64,000 nt of DNA, from the NCBI GenBank assembly GCA_964639955.1, contig CAZXGJ010000002.1, forward strand, positions 1 through 64,000, in the 5' to 3' direction. The stretch comes from IGN2 sp964639955 (lineage in GTDB: Bacteria; Bacteroidota; Ignavibacteria; Ignavibacteriales; Ignavibacteriaceae). Positions within the stretch are counted from its first letter, which is position 1, and each line of letters begins with the position of its first letter. Positions 43,893 to 52,943 of this stretch are shown in pieces. The notes under the pieces were generated by a model. It ran no database searches. It had not been told where the DNA came from and saw only the letters and a list, made by a program, of their open reading frames with translations. The translations under genes and the position numbers were made by a program.

Positions 43893-45578
43893 GTGGCTAA
43901 GCTAATAAAAAAAGAAAAAAAACCACTTGGCGGTTTAAGAAGTCACTCTGCCGGCAGCTCATCGGTAGAAACCTCGCCCCTTCGCCCGGTTAATGTTAAG
44001 AAAACTCCGCCCTGTCAGCATAGGTGCCCGAGTGGAAATAAAATCAGGGAGATCATTTGTACTATCAGCCAATCCGAAGGCGCTGAAAGAACCTATCACG
44101 AATCCTATGAAAAAGCATGGCATATTCTCTCGGAGACGAGTCCTTTCCCTGCAGTGTGCGGCAGGGTTTGTCCGCATCCCTGCGAGCTCGATTGTAACAG
44201 AACGTATAAAGACGGAGCAGTAGGAATTAATAATATAGAAAGATTTCTTGGTGATTATGCTCTCAAGCATGGTTTTCAATTTCAAAAACTATCCGATGAA
44301 ATTTACTCTGAAAAAATTGCTGTAATAGGTGCCGGTCCTGCAGGGCTCTCCTGTGCTTATCAGTTAGCGCGCAGAGGATATAAGGTTACTGTGTTCGAAG
44401 CATTCAGCAAGCCGGGTGGTATGTTAAGATACGGCATCCCTGATTACCGCCTTCCTGTTGATATTCTTGATAAAGAAATTAAAAGAATTGAAGATTTTGG
44501 CGTTGAAATAAAATGCAATCAGATTATCGGCAAAGATATTCCATATTCAAAGCTGCAGGAAGATTTCGATGCCATATTCGTTGGTATCGGTGCTCATAAA
44601 GGCAAACTGCTTGGTATTCCAAATGAAGATGCCGAAAATGTTTACACCGGAACAGAATTTTTAAACAGGATCAATTCCGGGGAAAAGATTGATGTCGGAG
44701 ATAAAGTTCTGGTTGTTGGCGGCGGAGATACAGCAATCGATGCAGCACGTGTATCAAAAAGGCTTGGTGCAGATGTAACTTTGGTTTACAGGCGGACAAG
44801 AAATGAAATGCCTGCAATTGAAGAAGAAATAGTTGGCACTGAGCAGGAAGGCGTTAAGCTGGAATTTCTTGCTGCTCCGGTAGAATTTGAGAAAAACGGC
44901 AGCAAAATTTCTAAAATGAAATGTCAGAAAATGGAACTTGGCGAACCTGATTCTTCCGGAAGACGAAGACCGGTACCAATTGCTGATAATTTCTTTTACA
45001 TAGATGCTTCAACAGTAATTGCTGCAATAAGCCAGGAACCGGAATTTGAAGGGCTCGATATTCTTCACGAAGGAAAAGATTGGATCAAAATAAATCAGGA
45101 TGGTTCAACATCTATTCCTAAAACTTATGCAGGAGGCGATGACATCGAGCTGGGATTAGCCACCATTGCAATCTCGCAGGGAAGAATGGCTGCGGAAACT
45201 ATTCATAACAAATTCCGCGGTATTGAACCAAAGCCGGAGGAAAAGCCGCCTGTTATTTCACATGAAAAAATCATAATGAGTTATTATGAAAGCAAGCTTA
45301 GAAATGAGCCATTTGTTCTGCCGCCGGAGGAAAGATTAAAAGAACTTGGTCTTGAAATAACTTCTACGATGACAGAAGAACAAGTAATTAGCGAAGCAAT
45401 GCGTTGCATGAGCTGCGGCTCGTGTTTCGACTGCGGAACTTGTTGGAGCTACTGCCAGGATCAGGCAATAATAAAGCCGGTTAAAAAATATCAGCCTTAT
45501 AAATACAAACTTGATTTTTGTAAAGGCTGCAATAAATGCGCAGAGAATTGCCCATGCGGGTACATAGAAATGAGATAA
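43893..45578 (+). CDS. dsrL: DsrL-type NAD(P)H oxidoreductase
   Basis: A 561-residue iron-sulfur flavoprotein related to the glutamate synthase small subunit. The N-terminal cysteine region is CQHRCPSGNK ... CGRVCPHPCELDCNR. The FAD fold is GAGPAGLSCAYQLARRGYKV, the NAD(P) fold is VVGGGDTAIDAARVSKRLGA, and a C-terminal two-cluster ferredoxin runs CMSCGSCFDCGTCWSYC ... CKGCNKCAENCPCG. It is translated from GTG 43893 after AAGGAG. In sulfur oxidisers DsrL links DsrAB to NAD; here it sits with dsrD, so it may feed NAD(P)H electrons to sulfite reduction (DsrL-2-like). The subtype is inferred. Confidence 0.88.
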   Translation: MAKLIKKEKKPLGGLRSHSAGSSSVETSPLRPVNVKKTPPCQHRCPSGNKIREIICTISQSEGAERTYHESYEKAWHILSETSPFPAVCGRVCPHPCELDCNRTYKDGAVGINNIERFLGDYALKHGFQFQKLSDEIYSEKIAVIGAGPAGLSCAYQLARRGYKVTVFEAFSKPGGMLRYGIPDYRLPVDILDKEIKRIEDFGVEIKCNQIIGKDIPYSKLQEDFDAIFVGIGAHKGKLLGIPNEDAENVYTGTEFLNRINSGEKIDVGDKVLVVGGGDTAIDAARVSKRLGADVTLVYRRTRNEMPAIEEEIVGTEQEGVKLEFLAAPVEFEKNGSKISKMKCQKMELGEPDSSGRRRPVPIADNFFYIDASTVIAAISQEPEFEGLDILHEGKDWIKINQDGSTSIPKTYAGGDDIELGLATIAISQGRMAAETIHNKFRGIEPKPEEKPPVISHEKIIMSYYESKLRNEPFVLPPEERLKELGLEITSTMTEEQVISEAMRCMSCGSCFDCGTCWSYCQDQAIIKPVKKYQPYKYKLDFCKGCNKCAENCPCGYIEMR

Positions 45579-45632
45579 AAATTAATTTAATTAATTAAAA
45601 ATTAATCGTTAACTAAATACAGGATAAATACA

Positions 45633-45950
45633 ATGCCAATATTCGAACACGGAGGAATTAAAGTTGAAGTTGATGAAGACGGCTTCATCCAGCAACCCGA
45701 ACAATGGAATGAAGAAGTAGCCAAGGCACTTGCTACAACAGAAGATGTTACCGAAATGTCGGAAGCTCACTGGAAAATAGTCTACTATCTTCGCGATTAC
45801 TATAAACAGTTTGGAATTGCCCCGATGATCAGAAAGCTGTGTAAAGAAACCGGATTCTCGCTAAAAGAAATTTATGAATTATATCCATCCGGACCAGCTA
45901 AGGGTGCCTGCAAGGTTGCAGGGCTTACAAAACCAACCGGATGCGTTTAG
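45633..45950 (+). CDS. dsrC: DsrC sulfur carrier
   Basis: Carries sulfite-derived sulfur as a trisulfide between DsrAB and DsrMKJOP. The 105-residue protein ends GACKVAGLTKPTGCV, giving the two redox cysteines C93 and C104 ten residues apart, with C104 penultimate, exactly the active DsrC (not TusE or RspA) pattern. The R/K-rich region DYYKQFGIAPMIRKL is also present. It is 54 bases after dsrL. Confidence 0.97.
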   Translation: MPIFEHGGIKVEVDEDGFIQQPEQWNEEVAKALATTEDVTEMSEAHWKIVYYLRDYYKQFGIAPMIRKLCKETGFSLKEIYELYPSGPAKGACKVAGLTKPTGCV

Positions 45951-46040
45951 TCCGGTAGATTTTGTTGGGGGTCATCATAAACTTTGTGTGGTTTCGTCTG
46001 ACGATGCGGGGGTTTATTCTCTTAATAAAATCCGGCATCA

Positions 46041-46589
46041 ATGCGAGCCGGAATGAATAACCTGATTTATGAATCGAAAACTGGAACGATTTATATGCTT
46101 GAAGTTCTGGTAAGTAAAAAGAAATTGCTGCTTGCTGATAAATGGGTGAACTTGATTTTCGACACCTACTCAAAAGAAACTTCGCGGTTTCTTAAGGTTC
46201 AAACAAATCAATTCAGCAATCCTGTGGGGCACACTGTAAATACAGCAGCAAATCTGCTGCTGGATGAGCTTACCGGAAGTTTGAATCCCGGTACTGTTAA
46301 ACCATTGCTGATCGATCTTATTAAAATCAGGGCAGTTCAGGATTTCTCTCCATCCAAGGCAACCGGGTTTATTTTTTTACTTAAGAAAGTTATCCGCGAA
46401 GTGTTTAAAGAAGAATTGTATGATAAAGAATATTCTGATGAACTATTTGTACTTGATTCTAAAATTGATCAACTGGCTCTAATTGCTTTTGATCTATACC
46501 AGGAATGCAGGGAAACAATTTATAAGATACGGTTGAACGAGATTAAGTCCGGCTCAGTAAATGTTTTTGCAGAAGCCGGTATTGTCTAG
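46041..46589 (+). CDS. RsbRD N-terminal-domain-like protein upstream of dsrM
   Basis: A helical protein of up to 182 residues resembling the RsbRD/RsbRA N-terminal globin-like sensor domain: LLLADKWVNLIFDTYSKETSRFL, then FSNPVGHTVNTAANLLLDEL and DLIKIRAVQDFSPSKATGFIFLLKKVIREVF. No STAS domain is attached. Such genes are known just ahead of dsrMKJOP in sulfate reducers, and the position here (98 bases upstream of dsrM) agrees. The start is uncertain: 46041, 46053 or 46095; the last gives a family-like beginning MLEVLVSKKKLLLADKW. A regulatory role is inferred. Confidence 0.75.
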   Translation: MRAGMNNLIYESKTGTIYMLEVLVSKKKLLLADKWVNLIFDTYSKETSRFLKVQTNQFSNPVGHTVNTAANLLLDELTGSLNPGTVKPLLIDLIKIRAVQDFSPSKATGFIFLLKKVIREVFKEELYDKEYSDELFVLDSKIDQLALIAFDLYQECRETIYKIRLNEIKSGSVNVFAEAGIV

Positions 46590-46687
46590 ATGCACGATTA
46601 TTTAATACTTAATAAATTTTTACATAACGGCTCCTGACCCGATTCATAATTACAATTATGGATGAAATTCTGTAAGGAGAAAAATTG

Positions 46688-47680
46688 ATGAATCTTATTT
46701 TTTCGTTGTTTATACTTATTGTTTTAATATTGCTGGCAGTTATAGGGGTAGAATTGGCCAACCTTGAATTGCTTTTTGGGGTGATAATTCCTTATACGGC
46801 AATTTCAATATTCCTGCTTGGGATAATTTATAAAGTAGTTAACTGGGCGAAGTCTCCTGTTCCATTCAGAATAACTACGGTCGCCGGGCAGCAAAAATCG
46901 CTGAATTGGATTAAAAGCAGCAAGCTGGATAGCCCGCACACAACTGGCGGAGTTATCGGACGAATGCTGCTTGAAATTTTGTTGTTCCGTTCTTTGTTCA
47001 GAAATACAAAAGCAGAATTGAAACAGGGACCAAAGCTCGTTTACGGAAGCAGCCGTTTTCTTTGGCTGGGCGCACTGGCTTTTCACTGGGCATTCCTTAT
47101 TATTTTATTAAGGCATCTCAGATACTTTTCCGAGCCTGTTCCTTCTTTTGTTCCCTTTCTTCAAAGCCTGGATGGCTTTCTGCAAATCGGAGTTCCGATC
47201 CTGTACATAACAAATGTAGTTATTATAATTGCTTTAACCTATCTTTTTTTACGCCGGCTTGCTGATCCTAAGCTCAGATACTTTTCGCTTGCGTCGGATT
47301 ATTTTCCGCTCCTGCTTATAATTTCAATAGCTGCTTCGGGAATATTAATGCGCTATTTCACTAAAGTTGATATTGTAAGTGTTAAAGAACTGGCTGTTAG
47401 TCTTTTTAGCCTGCAGCCTTTTATACCTGAAGGAATAGGAGTGATGTTTTATATTCACCTCTTCCTGGTTTCGGTTCTTCTTGCATATTTCCCCTTTAGC
47501 AAATTAGTTCATATGGCAGGAGTATTTCTATCACCTACACGTAATCTTGCTAATAATAACCGTATGAAAAGACATATAAATCCATGGAATTATCCTGTAA
47601 GAATTCATACCTATGAAGAATATGAAGATGAATTCAGAGATAAAATGAAAGCAGCCGGTTTACCATTGGAGAAGGAATAA
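46688..47680 (+). CDS. dsrM: DsrM membrane cytochrome b subunit
   Basis: Quinone-facing di-haem b subunit of DsrMKJOP. The 330-residue protein has about six helices with family features FSLASDYFPLLLIISIAASGILMRYF (abbreviated; residues about 200-225) and helix histidines in FHWAFLIILLRHLRYF and FYIHLFLVSVLLAYFPFSKLVHMAG. I start at ATG 46688 after AAGGAGAAAAAT rather than TTG 46685. It is followed after 2 bases by dsrK. Confidence 0.93.
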   Translation: MNLIFSLFILIVLILLAVIGVELANLELLFGVIIPYTAISIFLLGIIYKVVNWAKSPVPFRITTVAGQQKSLNWIKSSKLDSPHTTGGVIGRMLLEILLFRSLFRNTKAELKQGPKLVYGSSRFLWLGALAFHWAFLIILLRHLRYFSEPVPSFVPFLQSLDGFLQIGVPILYITNVVIIIALTYLFLRRLADPKLRYFSLASDYFPLLLIISIAASGILMRYFTKVDIVSVKELAVSLFSLQPFIPEGIGVMFYIHLFLVSVLLAYFPFSKLVHMAGVFLSPTRNLANNNRMKRHINPWNYPVRIHTYEEYEDEFRDKMKAAGLPLEKE

Positions 47681-47682
47681 AA

Positions 47683-49329
47683 ATGTCAGAATTTAAAACT
47701 AAACCAGAAGAATTAGCAGAGAAGATAAATTACAAGCCGCAGCATAAAAGCTGGCTGGATCCAAAAGTTGAAATTAAGCATGGATCGTTTAACTACGGTG
47801 GTATCCCTAAAAATGTTGAATATCTTCAGCTTCCCAATCCAAGGCAATGGCAGCCGACTGATGATGACTGGAAGCTGCCTGAGAACTGGAAAGAAATTAT
47901 TTTAAAAGGATTGAAAGATCGGCTGAACAGGTTCAGGTCGCTGAAAATATTTATGGATATTTGTGTAAGATGCGGAGCCTGTGCAGATAAATGTCATTTC
48001 TTTATAGGCTCTGGTGACCCGAAAAATATGCCTGTTCTTAGAGCAGAACTTTTAAGGTCTGTTTACAGAAATGATTTTACTGCTGCAGGAAAAATCTTCG
48101 GTAAATTTGCCGGCTCACGCGAACTGACAATCGATGTTATTAAAGAATGGTTTTATTACTTTTATCAGTGCACGCAATGCCGCCGCTGCTCAGTGTTTTG
48201 CCCTTATGGAATTGATACAGCAGAGATCACAATTCTGGTTCGCGAGCTGTTGAACTTAATCGGGATAAATATCGATTGGGTGATTACTCCCGTAGCCAAC
48301 AGCTTCCGCACCGGTAACCATCTCGGCATTCAGCCGCACGGGTTTAAAGACTCAATCGATTTTGCGGTAGAAGAATTAGAAAATTTAACCGGGATAAAAG
48401 TTGAAGCTCCGATAAACAGAAAAGGTGCCGAAATACTTTTCGTTACTCCTTCTGCAGATTATTTCGGAGATCCGCATTACTTCACGCTGCTCGGATACCT
48501 TGCACTCTTCCACGAAGTTGGTCTTGATTATACCTGGACAACTTTTGCTTCCGAGGGTGGAAACTTTGGTTCATTCGTATCGCACGATCTGATGAAATCC
48601 CTGAACACTAAAATTTATGCTGAAGCAAAACGACTTAAAGTTAAATGGATTCTTGGCGGTGAATGCGGGCATATGTGGAGAGTCCTTCATCAATATATGG
48701 ATACTATGAACGGCCCGGCAGATTTCCTGCAAGAACCTGTTTCACCGGTAACAGGAACAAAATTTCTAAATGCTAAATCCACGAAGATGGTTCACATCTG
48801 TGAATTTACCGCCGACTTGATAAAAAATAATAAACTAAAGCTGAATAAAAACCATAATGATAAGTGGAAAGTAACTTTTCACGATTCCTGTAATCCATCT
48901 AGGGCGATGGGGCTGTTGGAAGAACCAAGATATATAATTAATAACGTATGCAATTACTTTTATGAAATGCCTGAAAACACAATAAGAGAACAAACTTTTT
49001 GCTGCGGAAGCGGCGCCGGTCTGGGTACCGACGAAAACCTGGAAATGAGACTCAGGGGAGGTTTCCCCAGGGCGAACGCCGTAAAGTTTGTTAAAGATAA
49101 GCATGGTGTAAACTTCCTCGGCTGCATCTGTGCTATCGATAAAGCAACTCTTCCACCGCTAATGGATTACTGGGTTCCGGGTGTGCAGGTTGGTGGAATA
49201 CACGAACTGGTTGGTAATGCTTTGATAATGAAAGGAGAAAAAGAAAGAACTACTGACTTAAGAGGTGAACCGCTGGAAAAAGTTAATCATAAAGTTGAAT
49301 CAAATATCGGGGAACATGCAGATGTATGA
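47683..49329 (+). CDS. dsrK: DsrK Fe-S catalytic subunit
   Basis: HdrD-like subunit thought to reduce the DsrC trisulfide. The 548-residue protein has CVRCGACADKCHFFIGSGDP, CTQCRRCSVFCPYG, GECGHMWRV, HDSCNPSRAMG and TFCCGSGAG, the DsrK version of the CCG region. The DPKNMPVLRAELLRSVYR stretch after the first cluster is characteristic of DsrK. It overlaps the dsrJ start by 8 bases at the chosen start. Confidence 0.95.
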   Translation: MSEFKTKPEELAEKINYKPQHKSWLDPKVEIKHGSFNYGGIPKNVEYLQLPNPRQWQPTDDDWKLPENWKEIILKGLKDRLNRFRSLKIFMDICVRCGACADKCHFFIGSGDPKNMPVLRAELLRSVYRNDFTAAGKIFGKFAGSRELTIDVIKEWFYYFYQCTQCRRCSVFCPYGIDTAEITILVRELLNLIGINIDWVITPVANSFRTGNHLGIQPHGFKDSIDFAVEELENLTGIKVEAPINRKGAEILFVTPSADYFGDPHYFTLLGYLALFHEVGLDYTWTTFASEGGNFGSFVSHDLMKSLNTKIYAEAKRLKVKWILGGECGHMWRVLHQYMDTMNGPADFLQEPVSPVTGTKFLNAKSTKMVHICEFTADLIKNNKLKLNKNHNDKWKVTFHDSCNPSRAMGLLEEPRYIINNVCNYFYEMPENTIREQTFCCGSGAGLGTDENLEMRLRGGFPRANAVKFVKDKHGVNFLGCICAIDKATLPPLMDYWVPGVQVGGIHELVGNALIMKGEKERTTDLRGEPLEKVNHKVESNIGEHADV

Positions 49330-49714
49330 TTCAGGAAAAATAATTGCCGGAATAATTGTCTTCTTAGGAATATTCACTTTTCCAACCTGGTATCTTTTCA
49401 CCGGTGGTGAAAGAGGCAAAATGCCGGAGCTGGTTTTGCCAGAAGAAGAAAACAAAAAAGAATGTATTTATGATGCCGAAGTTATGCGTGCCTCGCATAT
49501 GGATTTGCTTAATGATTGGAGAGATAAAGTTGTTAGAGATGGCAATAGAATATTTACATCACCTAAAGGAAAAAAAATTGAAATGAGCTTAACAAAAACC
49601 TGCCTTGGCTGCCATTCAGAAAAGGCAAAGTTTTGCGATAGATGCCATAATTATTTAGAAGTAAACCCCTACTGCTGGGATTGCCACGTTGATCCATCAC
49701 AATTGGAGAATTAA
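49322..49714 (+). CDS. dsrJ: DsrJ tri-haem cytochrome c
   Basis: A 130-residue membrane-anchored periplasmic cytochrome with an N-terminal helix (IIAGIIVFLGIFTFPTWYLF) and three haem motifs, CLGCH, CDRCH and CWDCH, the standard DsrJ content. The start is set at ATG 49322 with GGGGAAC about 8 bases upstream, inside the end of dsrK. ATG 49316 is an alternative, and a frame from 49265 would be too long for the family. Confidence 0.95.
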   Translation: MYDSGKIIAGIIVFLGIFTFPTWYLFTGGERGKMPELVLPEEENKKECIYDAEVMRASHMDLLNDWRDKVVRDGNRIFTSPKGKKIEMSLTKTCLGCHSEKAKFCDRCHNYLEVNPYCWDCHVDPSQLEN

Positions 49715-49716
49715 TA

Positions 49717-50490
49717 ATGGATATCAACAGAAGAAAACTATTAAAACTTGCCGGTCTCGGAGCTCTTGGATTAACTGCCGGTAAGTACGCCAAAATCTTT
49801 GCCAATGATAGTTTCACTGAAACTACATTAACTGAAACCGGAACGGGAAAAAGATGGGCTATGGTTGTTGATGTAAGAAAATGTCTGGTTAAAGAAGATT
49901 GCAGAGATTGTATCAACGCCTGCCACTCAACTCATAATGTTCCCGATTTAGGAAATCCTAAAGATGAGGTAAAATGGATCTGGAAAGAAGATTTTCAGAG
50001 TGTTTTTATCGACCAGGAAAATCATTACCTGAATGAGAAATTGAAAGATAAACATGTGCCGGTATTTTGTAACCATTGCGATAATCCACCCTGTGTAAGA
50101 GTTTGCCCGACGCAAGCAACCTGGAAAAGGAAAGAAGACGGAATTGTAATGATGGATTGGCACCGATGTATCGGATGCAGGTATTGTGTTGTTGCATGTC
50201 CGTACGGATCGAGGAGTTTTAACTGGCGCGATCCCAGGCCTTTTATAGAAAAAATGAATAAAGATTTTCCAACACGTAGCAGAGGAGTGGTTGAAAAGTG
50301 TACTTTCTGCGAAAAAAGATTAGCCGAAGGAAAACCGCCGGCTTGTGTAGAATCTTGCAAAGAAAAAGCTTTAATCTTTGGTAATCTGAATGATCCGAAA
50401 TCGGAGGTCAGACAACTGTTAAAAGAAAATTTTTCACTAAGAAGAAAACCGGGTTTAGGTACTGAACCTGAAATCTACTATTTAGTATAG
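49717..50490 (+). CDS. dsrO: DsrO periplasmic ferredoxin
   Basis: A 257-residue four-cluster iron-sulfur protein with a Tat signal (NRRKLLKLAGLGALGLTA), so it is periplasmic. Clusters: CLVKEDCRDCINACH, CNHCDNPPCVRVCPTQA, CIGCRYCVVACPYG and CTFCEKRLAEGKPPACVESCK. It mediates electron flow between DsrJ and DsrP. It begins 2 bases after dsrJ and ends 9 bases before dsrP. Confidence 0.95.
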   Translation: MDINRRKLLKLAGLGALGLTAGKYAKIFANDSFTETTLTETGTGKRWAMVVDVRKCLVKEDCRDCINACHSTHNVPDLGNPKDEVKWIWKEDFQSVFIDQENHYLNEKLKDKHVPVFCNHCDNPPCVRVCPTQATWKRKEDGIVMMDWHRCIGCRYCVVACPYGSRSFNWRDPRPFIEKMNKDFPTRSRGVVEKCTFCEKRLAEGKPPACVESCKEKALIFGNLNDPKSEVRQLLKENFSLRRKPGLGTEPEIYYLV

Positions 50491-50499
50491 GATTTTTTT

Positions 50500-51657
50500 A
50501 TGCTCGAACATGCATTAAAAGGAACTAAGAAATATTGGTCGTGGATTTTCTCACTTTCGCTTGTAATAGCTATTGGCGTTTATTTTTACTTAAAACAATT
50601 CCACTTTGGGTTAGGAATTACAGGTTTAAGCAGAGATATTTCCTGGGGATTTTACATAGCACAACTCACTTTTTTAGTAGGTGTTGCTGCCTCGGGAGTG
50701 ATGGTTGTTCTTCCATACTACCTGCACGATTTTAAACAATTTGGTAAGCTTACAATCCTTGGCGAGTTTCTTGCCATTGCGGCTGTTGCAATGTGCATAC
50801 TCTTTGTTTTTGTTGATGTCGGGCAGCCTTTCCGGATGATGAATATAATATTGCACCCTTCTCCAAATTCCATTCTATTTTGGGATACAGTTGTGCTTAG
50901 CGGTTATATGTTAATTAATATAGTTATAAGTCATGTTGTTTTGGATGCTGAGCGCAAATCAATTCCACCGCCCAAATGGATAAAACCGGTTATTATTATT
51001 TCCATTCCCTGGGCAATAAGTATTCATACTGTAACTGCATTTTTATACGCCGGTCTGGCTGCAAGGCCATTCTGGATGACTGCCATTCTCGCTCCGAGGT
51101 TTCTGGCTTCTGCATTTTCTTCCGGTCCAGCACTTTTATTGGTTTTAGTTTTTATTATTAAACGAATTACACGGTTCGATCCTGGCAAAGAAGCAGTACA
51201 AAAGCTTGCATTAATAATTACCTATGCAATGACTGCAAATATCTTTTTCATTTTGATGGAATTCTTTACAGCATTTTACAGTTCGATCCCGGAACATATT
51301 CATCATTTCCAGTATTTGTTTTTTGGATTGGAAGGACATACAACCTTAGTTCCCTGGATGTGGGCTTCTGCAATACTAGGGGTTCTTTCACTTACACTTT
51401 TATTCTTTCCCAGGATAAGGAAAAATGAAAATTTTCTTTTCTTAATCTGTATAGCAATATTTATTTCAATATGGATTGATAAAGGACTTGGTATGGTTGT
51501 AACCGGCTTTATACCAACTCCTTTGGGTGATGTAGTTGATTACTGGCCTACTATTCCTGAAACTTTGATATCGCTGGCTATATGGGCAATAGGTTTCTTA
51601 CTAATAACTGTCTTTTACAAAATTGCTCTTTCAGTAAGGAAAGAAATTATTACATGA
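50500..51657 (+). CDS. dsrP: DsrP NrfD-type membrane subunit
   Basis: A 385-residue polytopic protein of the NrfD/PsrC family with about ten helices. It begins with the family pattern LGITGLSRDISWGFYIAQLTF and contains FVDVGQPFRMMNIILHPSPNSILFWD in abbreviated form (residues about 107-132). It interacts with the quinone pool and completes the DsrMKJOP complex. Unlike the NrfD protein at 26132 it has no cytochrome extension. Confidence 0.95.
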   Translation: MLEHALKGTKKYWSWIFSLSLVIAIGVYFYLKQFHFGLGITGLSRDISWGFYIAQLTFLVGVAASGVMVVLPYYLHDFKQFGKLTILGEFLAIAAVAMCILFVFVDVGQPFRMMNIILHPSPNSILFWDTVVLSGYMLINIVISHVVLDAERKSIPPPKWIKPVIIISIPWAISIHTVTAFLYAGLAARPFWMTAILAPRFLASAFSSGPALLLVLVFIIKRITRFDPGKEAVQKLALIITYAMTANIFFILMEFFTAFYSSIPEHIHHFQYLFFGLEGHTTLVPWMWASAILGVLSLTLLFFPRIRKNENFLFLICIAIFISIWIDKGLGMVVTGFIPTPLGDVVDYWPTIPETLISLAIWAIGFLLITVFYKIALSVRKEIIT

Positions 51658-51686
51658 TTTATTAAAATGAAGATGGTGATCAGGAT

Positions 51687-52901
51687 TTGGCAGAAGATAA
51701 GTTAAAATTAGCTGTAGTAGGAATTAGTCATCACACTGCTTCAATTTCTTCTTTAGAGGCTTTTCAGCTAAACCGGAAGGAAATTGCACAAACTTTACAT
51801 TTCTTCAAAGACTTCCCGGAAATAAACGGTACTGTAATTATTTCAACCTGCAACCGGGTAGAATTTTATTTTTCAATTCTTAATGACATTGAACCATTTG
51901 AACTGGTAAGAAAATATTATCTGACCAATAAAAAATTTGATGTAGCTAAAAAAAGCAACTCATTCTTCGTCCATAAAAACAATGACGCAACCAATCATCT
52001 GTTCCGTGTTATTTCGGGGCTGGATTCTTTAGTGCCCGGTGAATACCAGATACAGGGACAGATAAAAGAATTCTACAGTATTGCCTGCTCTGAAAAATCT
52101 GCCGATAAAATTATCCACAAATTATTTCATGCTGCTTTCAGGGTAGGTAAAAATGTTCGCAGCTATACCTCATTTGGCTCGGGTAAACAATCCGTAAGCG
52201 GGGTTGCTTACCAGATAATTAGTGAAAAATTAAAAAAAGATGATTCGATTGCTATCATTGGTGTTAATCAAAATTCCAAAATTATAGCTGAAAAACTTTT
52301 TTCATCAGGTTTTAATAAACTGATTTTTATCAACAGGACACTTCATAAAGCACAGCAGCTCGCAGATCAATTCTCCGGGTCTGGATTTGGTTTTGATAAC
52401 CTAGACAAAGCTCTCTCGAATGTTAAATGTATTTTCTCCTCTACAGGAGCTCCGGGATACATTCTCACATCAGGTTTATTGAAAAGTATTTTTTCCGGCA
52501 AAGAATTTCCTTCTCTTATAGTTGATATTGCTGTTCCGCGCGATATTGAAACTGATGATTTACCCGGAACCACTGAAACTTATAATCTGGAAGGGCTGAA
52601 AAGATTCCTTGAAAACCAGCAAAAGGATATAGCAAGGGATATACCGCAAGTTGAAAAAATCATCAAACAGGAAACTGCTTTGTTTGCTGCCTGGAGTGAA
52701 ACCAACAGCAATTCATCTGTTGCTTATTTCGACGAAAGAATTGAAGCAATCAGGCAGCAATTTCTTAATGAGGATACAGAAAACCTTACTAAAGAAGAAA
52801 TCCTGATGCTTGATAAGTACTCTCGTTCTTTAATTCACAGACTCAAATCAACTCTGCATCAGATTGTCTTAACCGGAAATATTCAGAATAAAGCAGGTTG
52901 A
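51687..52901 (+). CDS. hemA: Glutamyl-tRNA reductase
   Basis: First enzyme of C5-pathway tetrapyrrole synthesis, reducing glutamyl-tRNA to glutamate-1-semialdehyde. The 404-residue protein has VVGISHHTASI, the catalytic Cys in ISTCNRVEFYFSI, SGLDSLVPGEYQIQGQIKEF in abbreviated form, and the NADPH fold IAIIGVNQNSKIIAEKL (a somewhat altered glycine motif). Its start is TTG 51687 after AGGA. It is inserted between dsrP and qmoA, presumably to supply sirohaem and haem to the sulfite reductase and cytochromes encoded around it. Confidence 0.9.
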   Translation: MAEDKLKLAVVGISHHTASISSLEAFQLNRKEIAQTLHFFKDFPEINGTVIISTCNRVEFYFSILNDIEPFELVRKYYLTNKKFDVAKKSNSFFVHKNNDATNHLFRVISGLDSLVPGEYQIQGQIKEFYSIACSEKSADKIIHKLFHAAFRVGKNVRSYTSFGSGKQSVSGVAYQIISEKLKKDDSIAIIGVNQNSKIIAEKLFSSGFNKLIFINRTLHKAQQLADQFSGSGFGFDNLDKALSNVKCIFSSTGAPGYILTSGLLKSIFSGKEFPSLIVDIAVPRDIETDDLPGTTETYNLEGLKRFLENQQKDIARDIPQVEKIIKQETALFAAWSETNSNSSVAYFDERIEAIRQQFLNEDTENLTKEEILMLDKYSRSLIHRLKSTLHQIVLTGNIQNKAG

Positions 52902-52943
52902 TTTAATAATTCAGAATTTAATAATTCAGAACAGGTTAAAATT

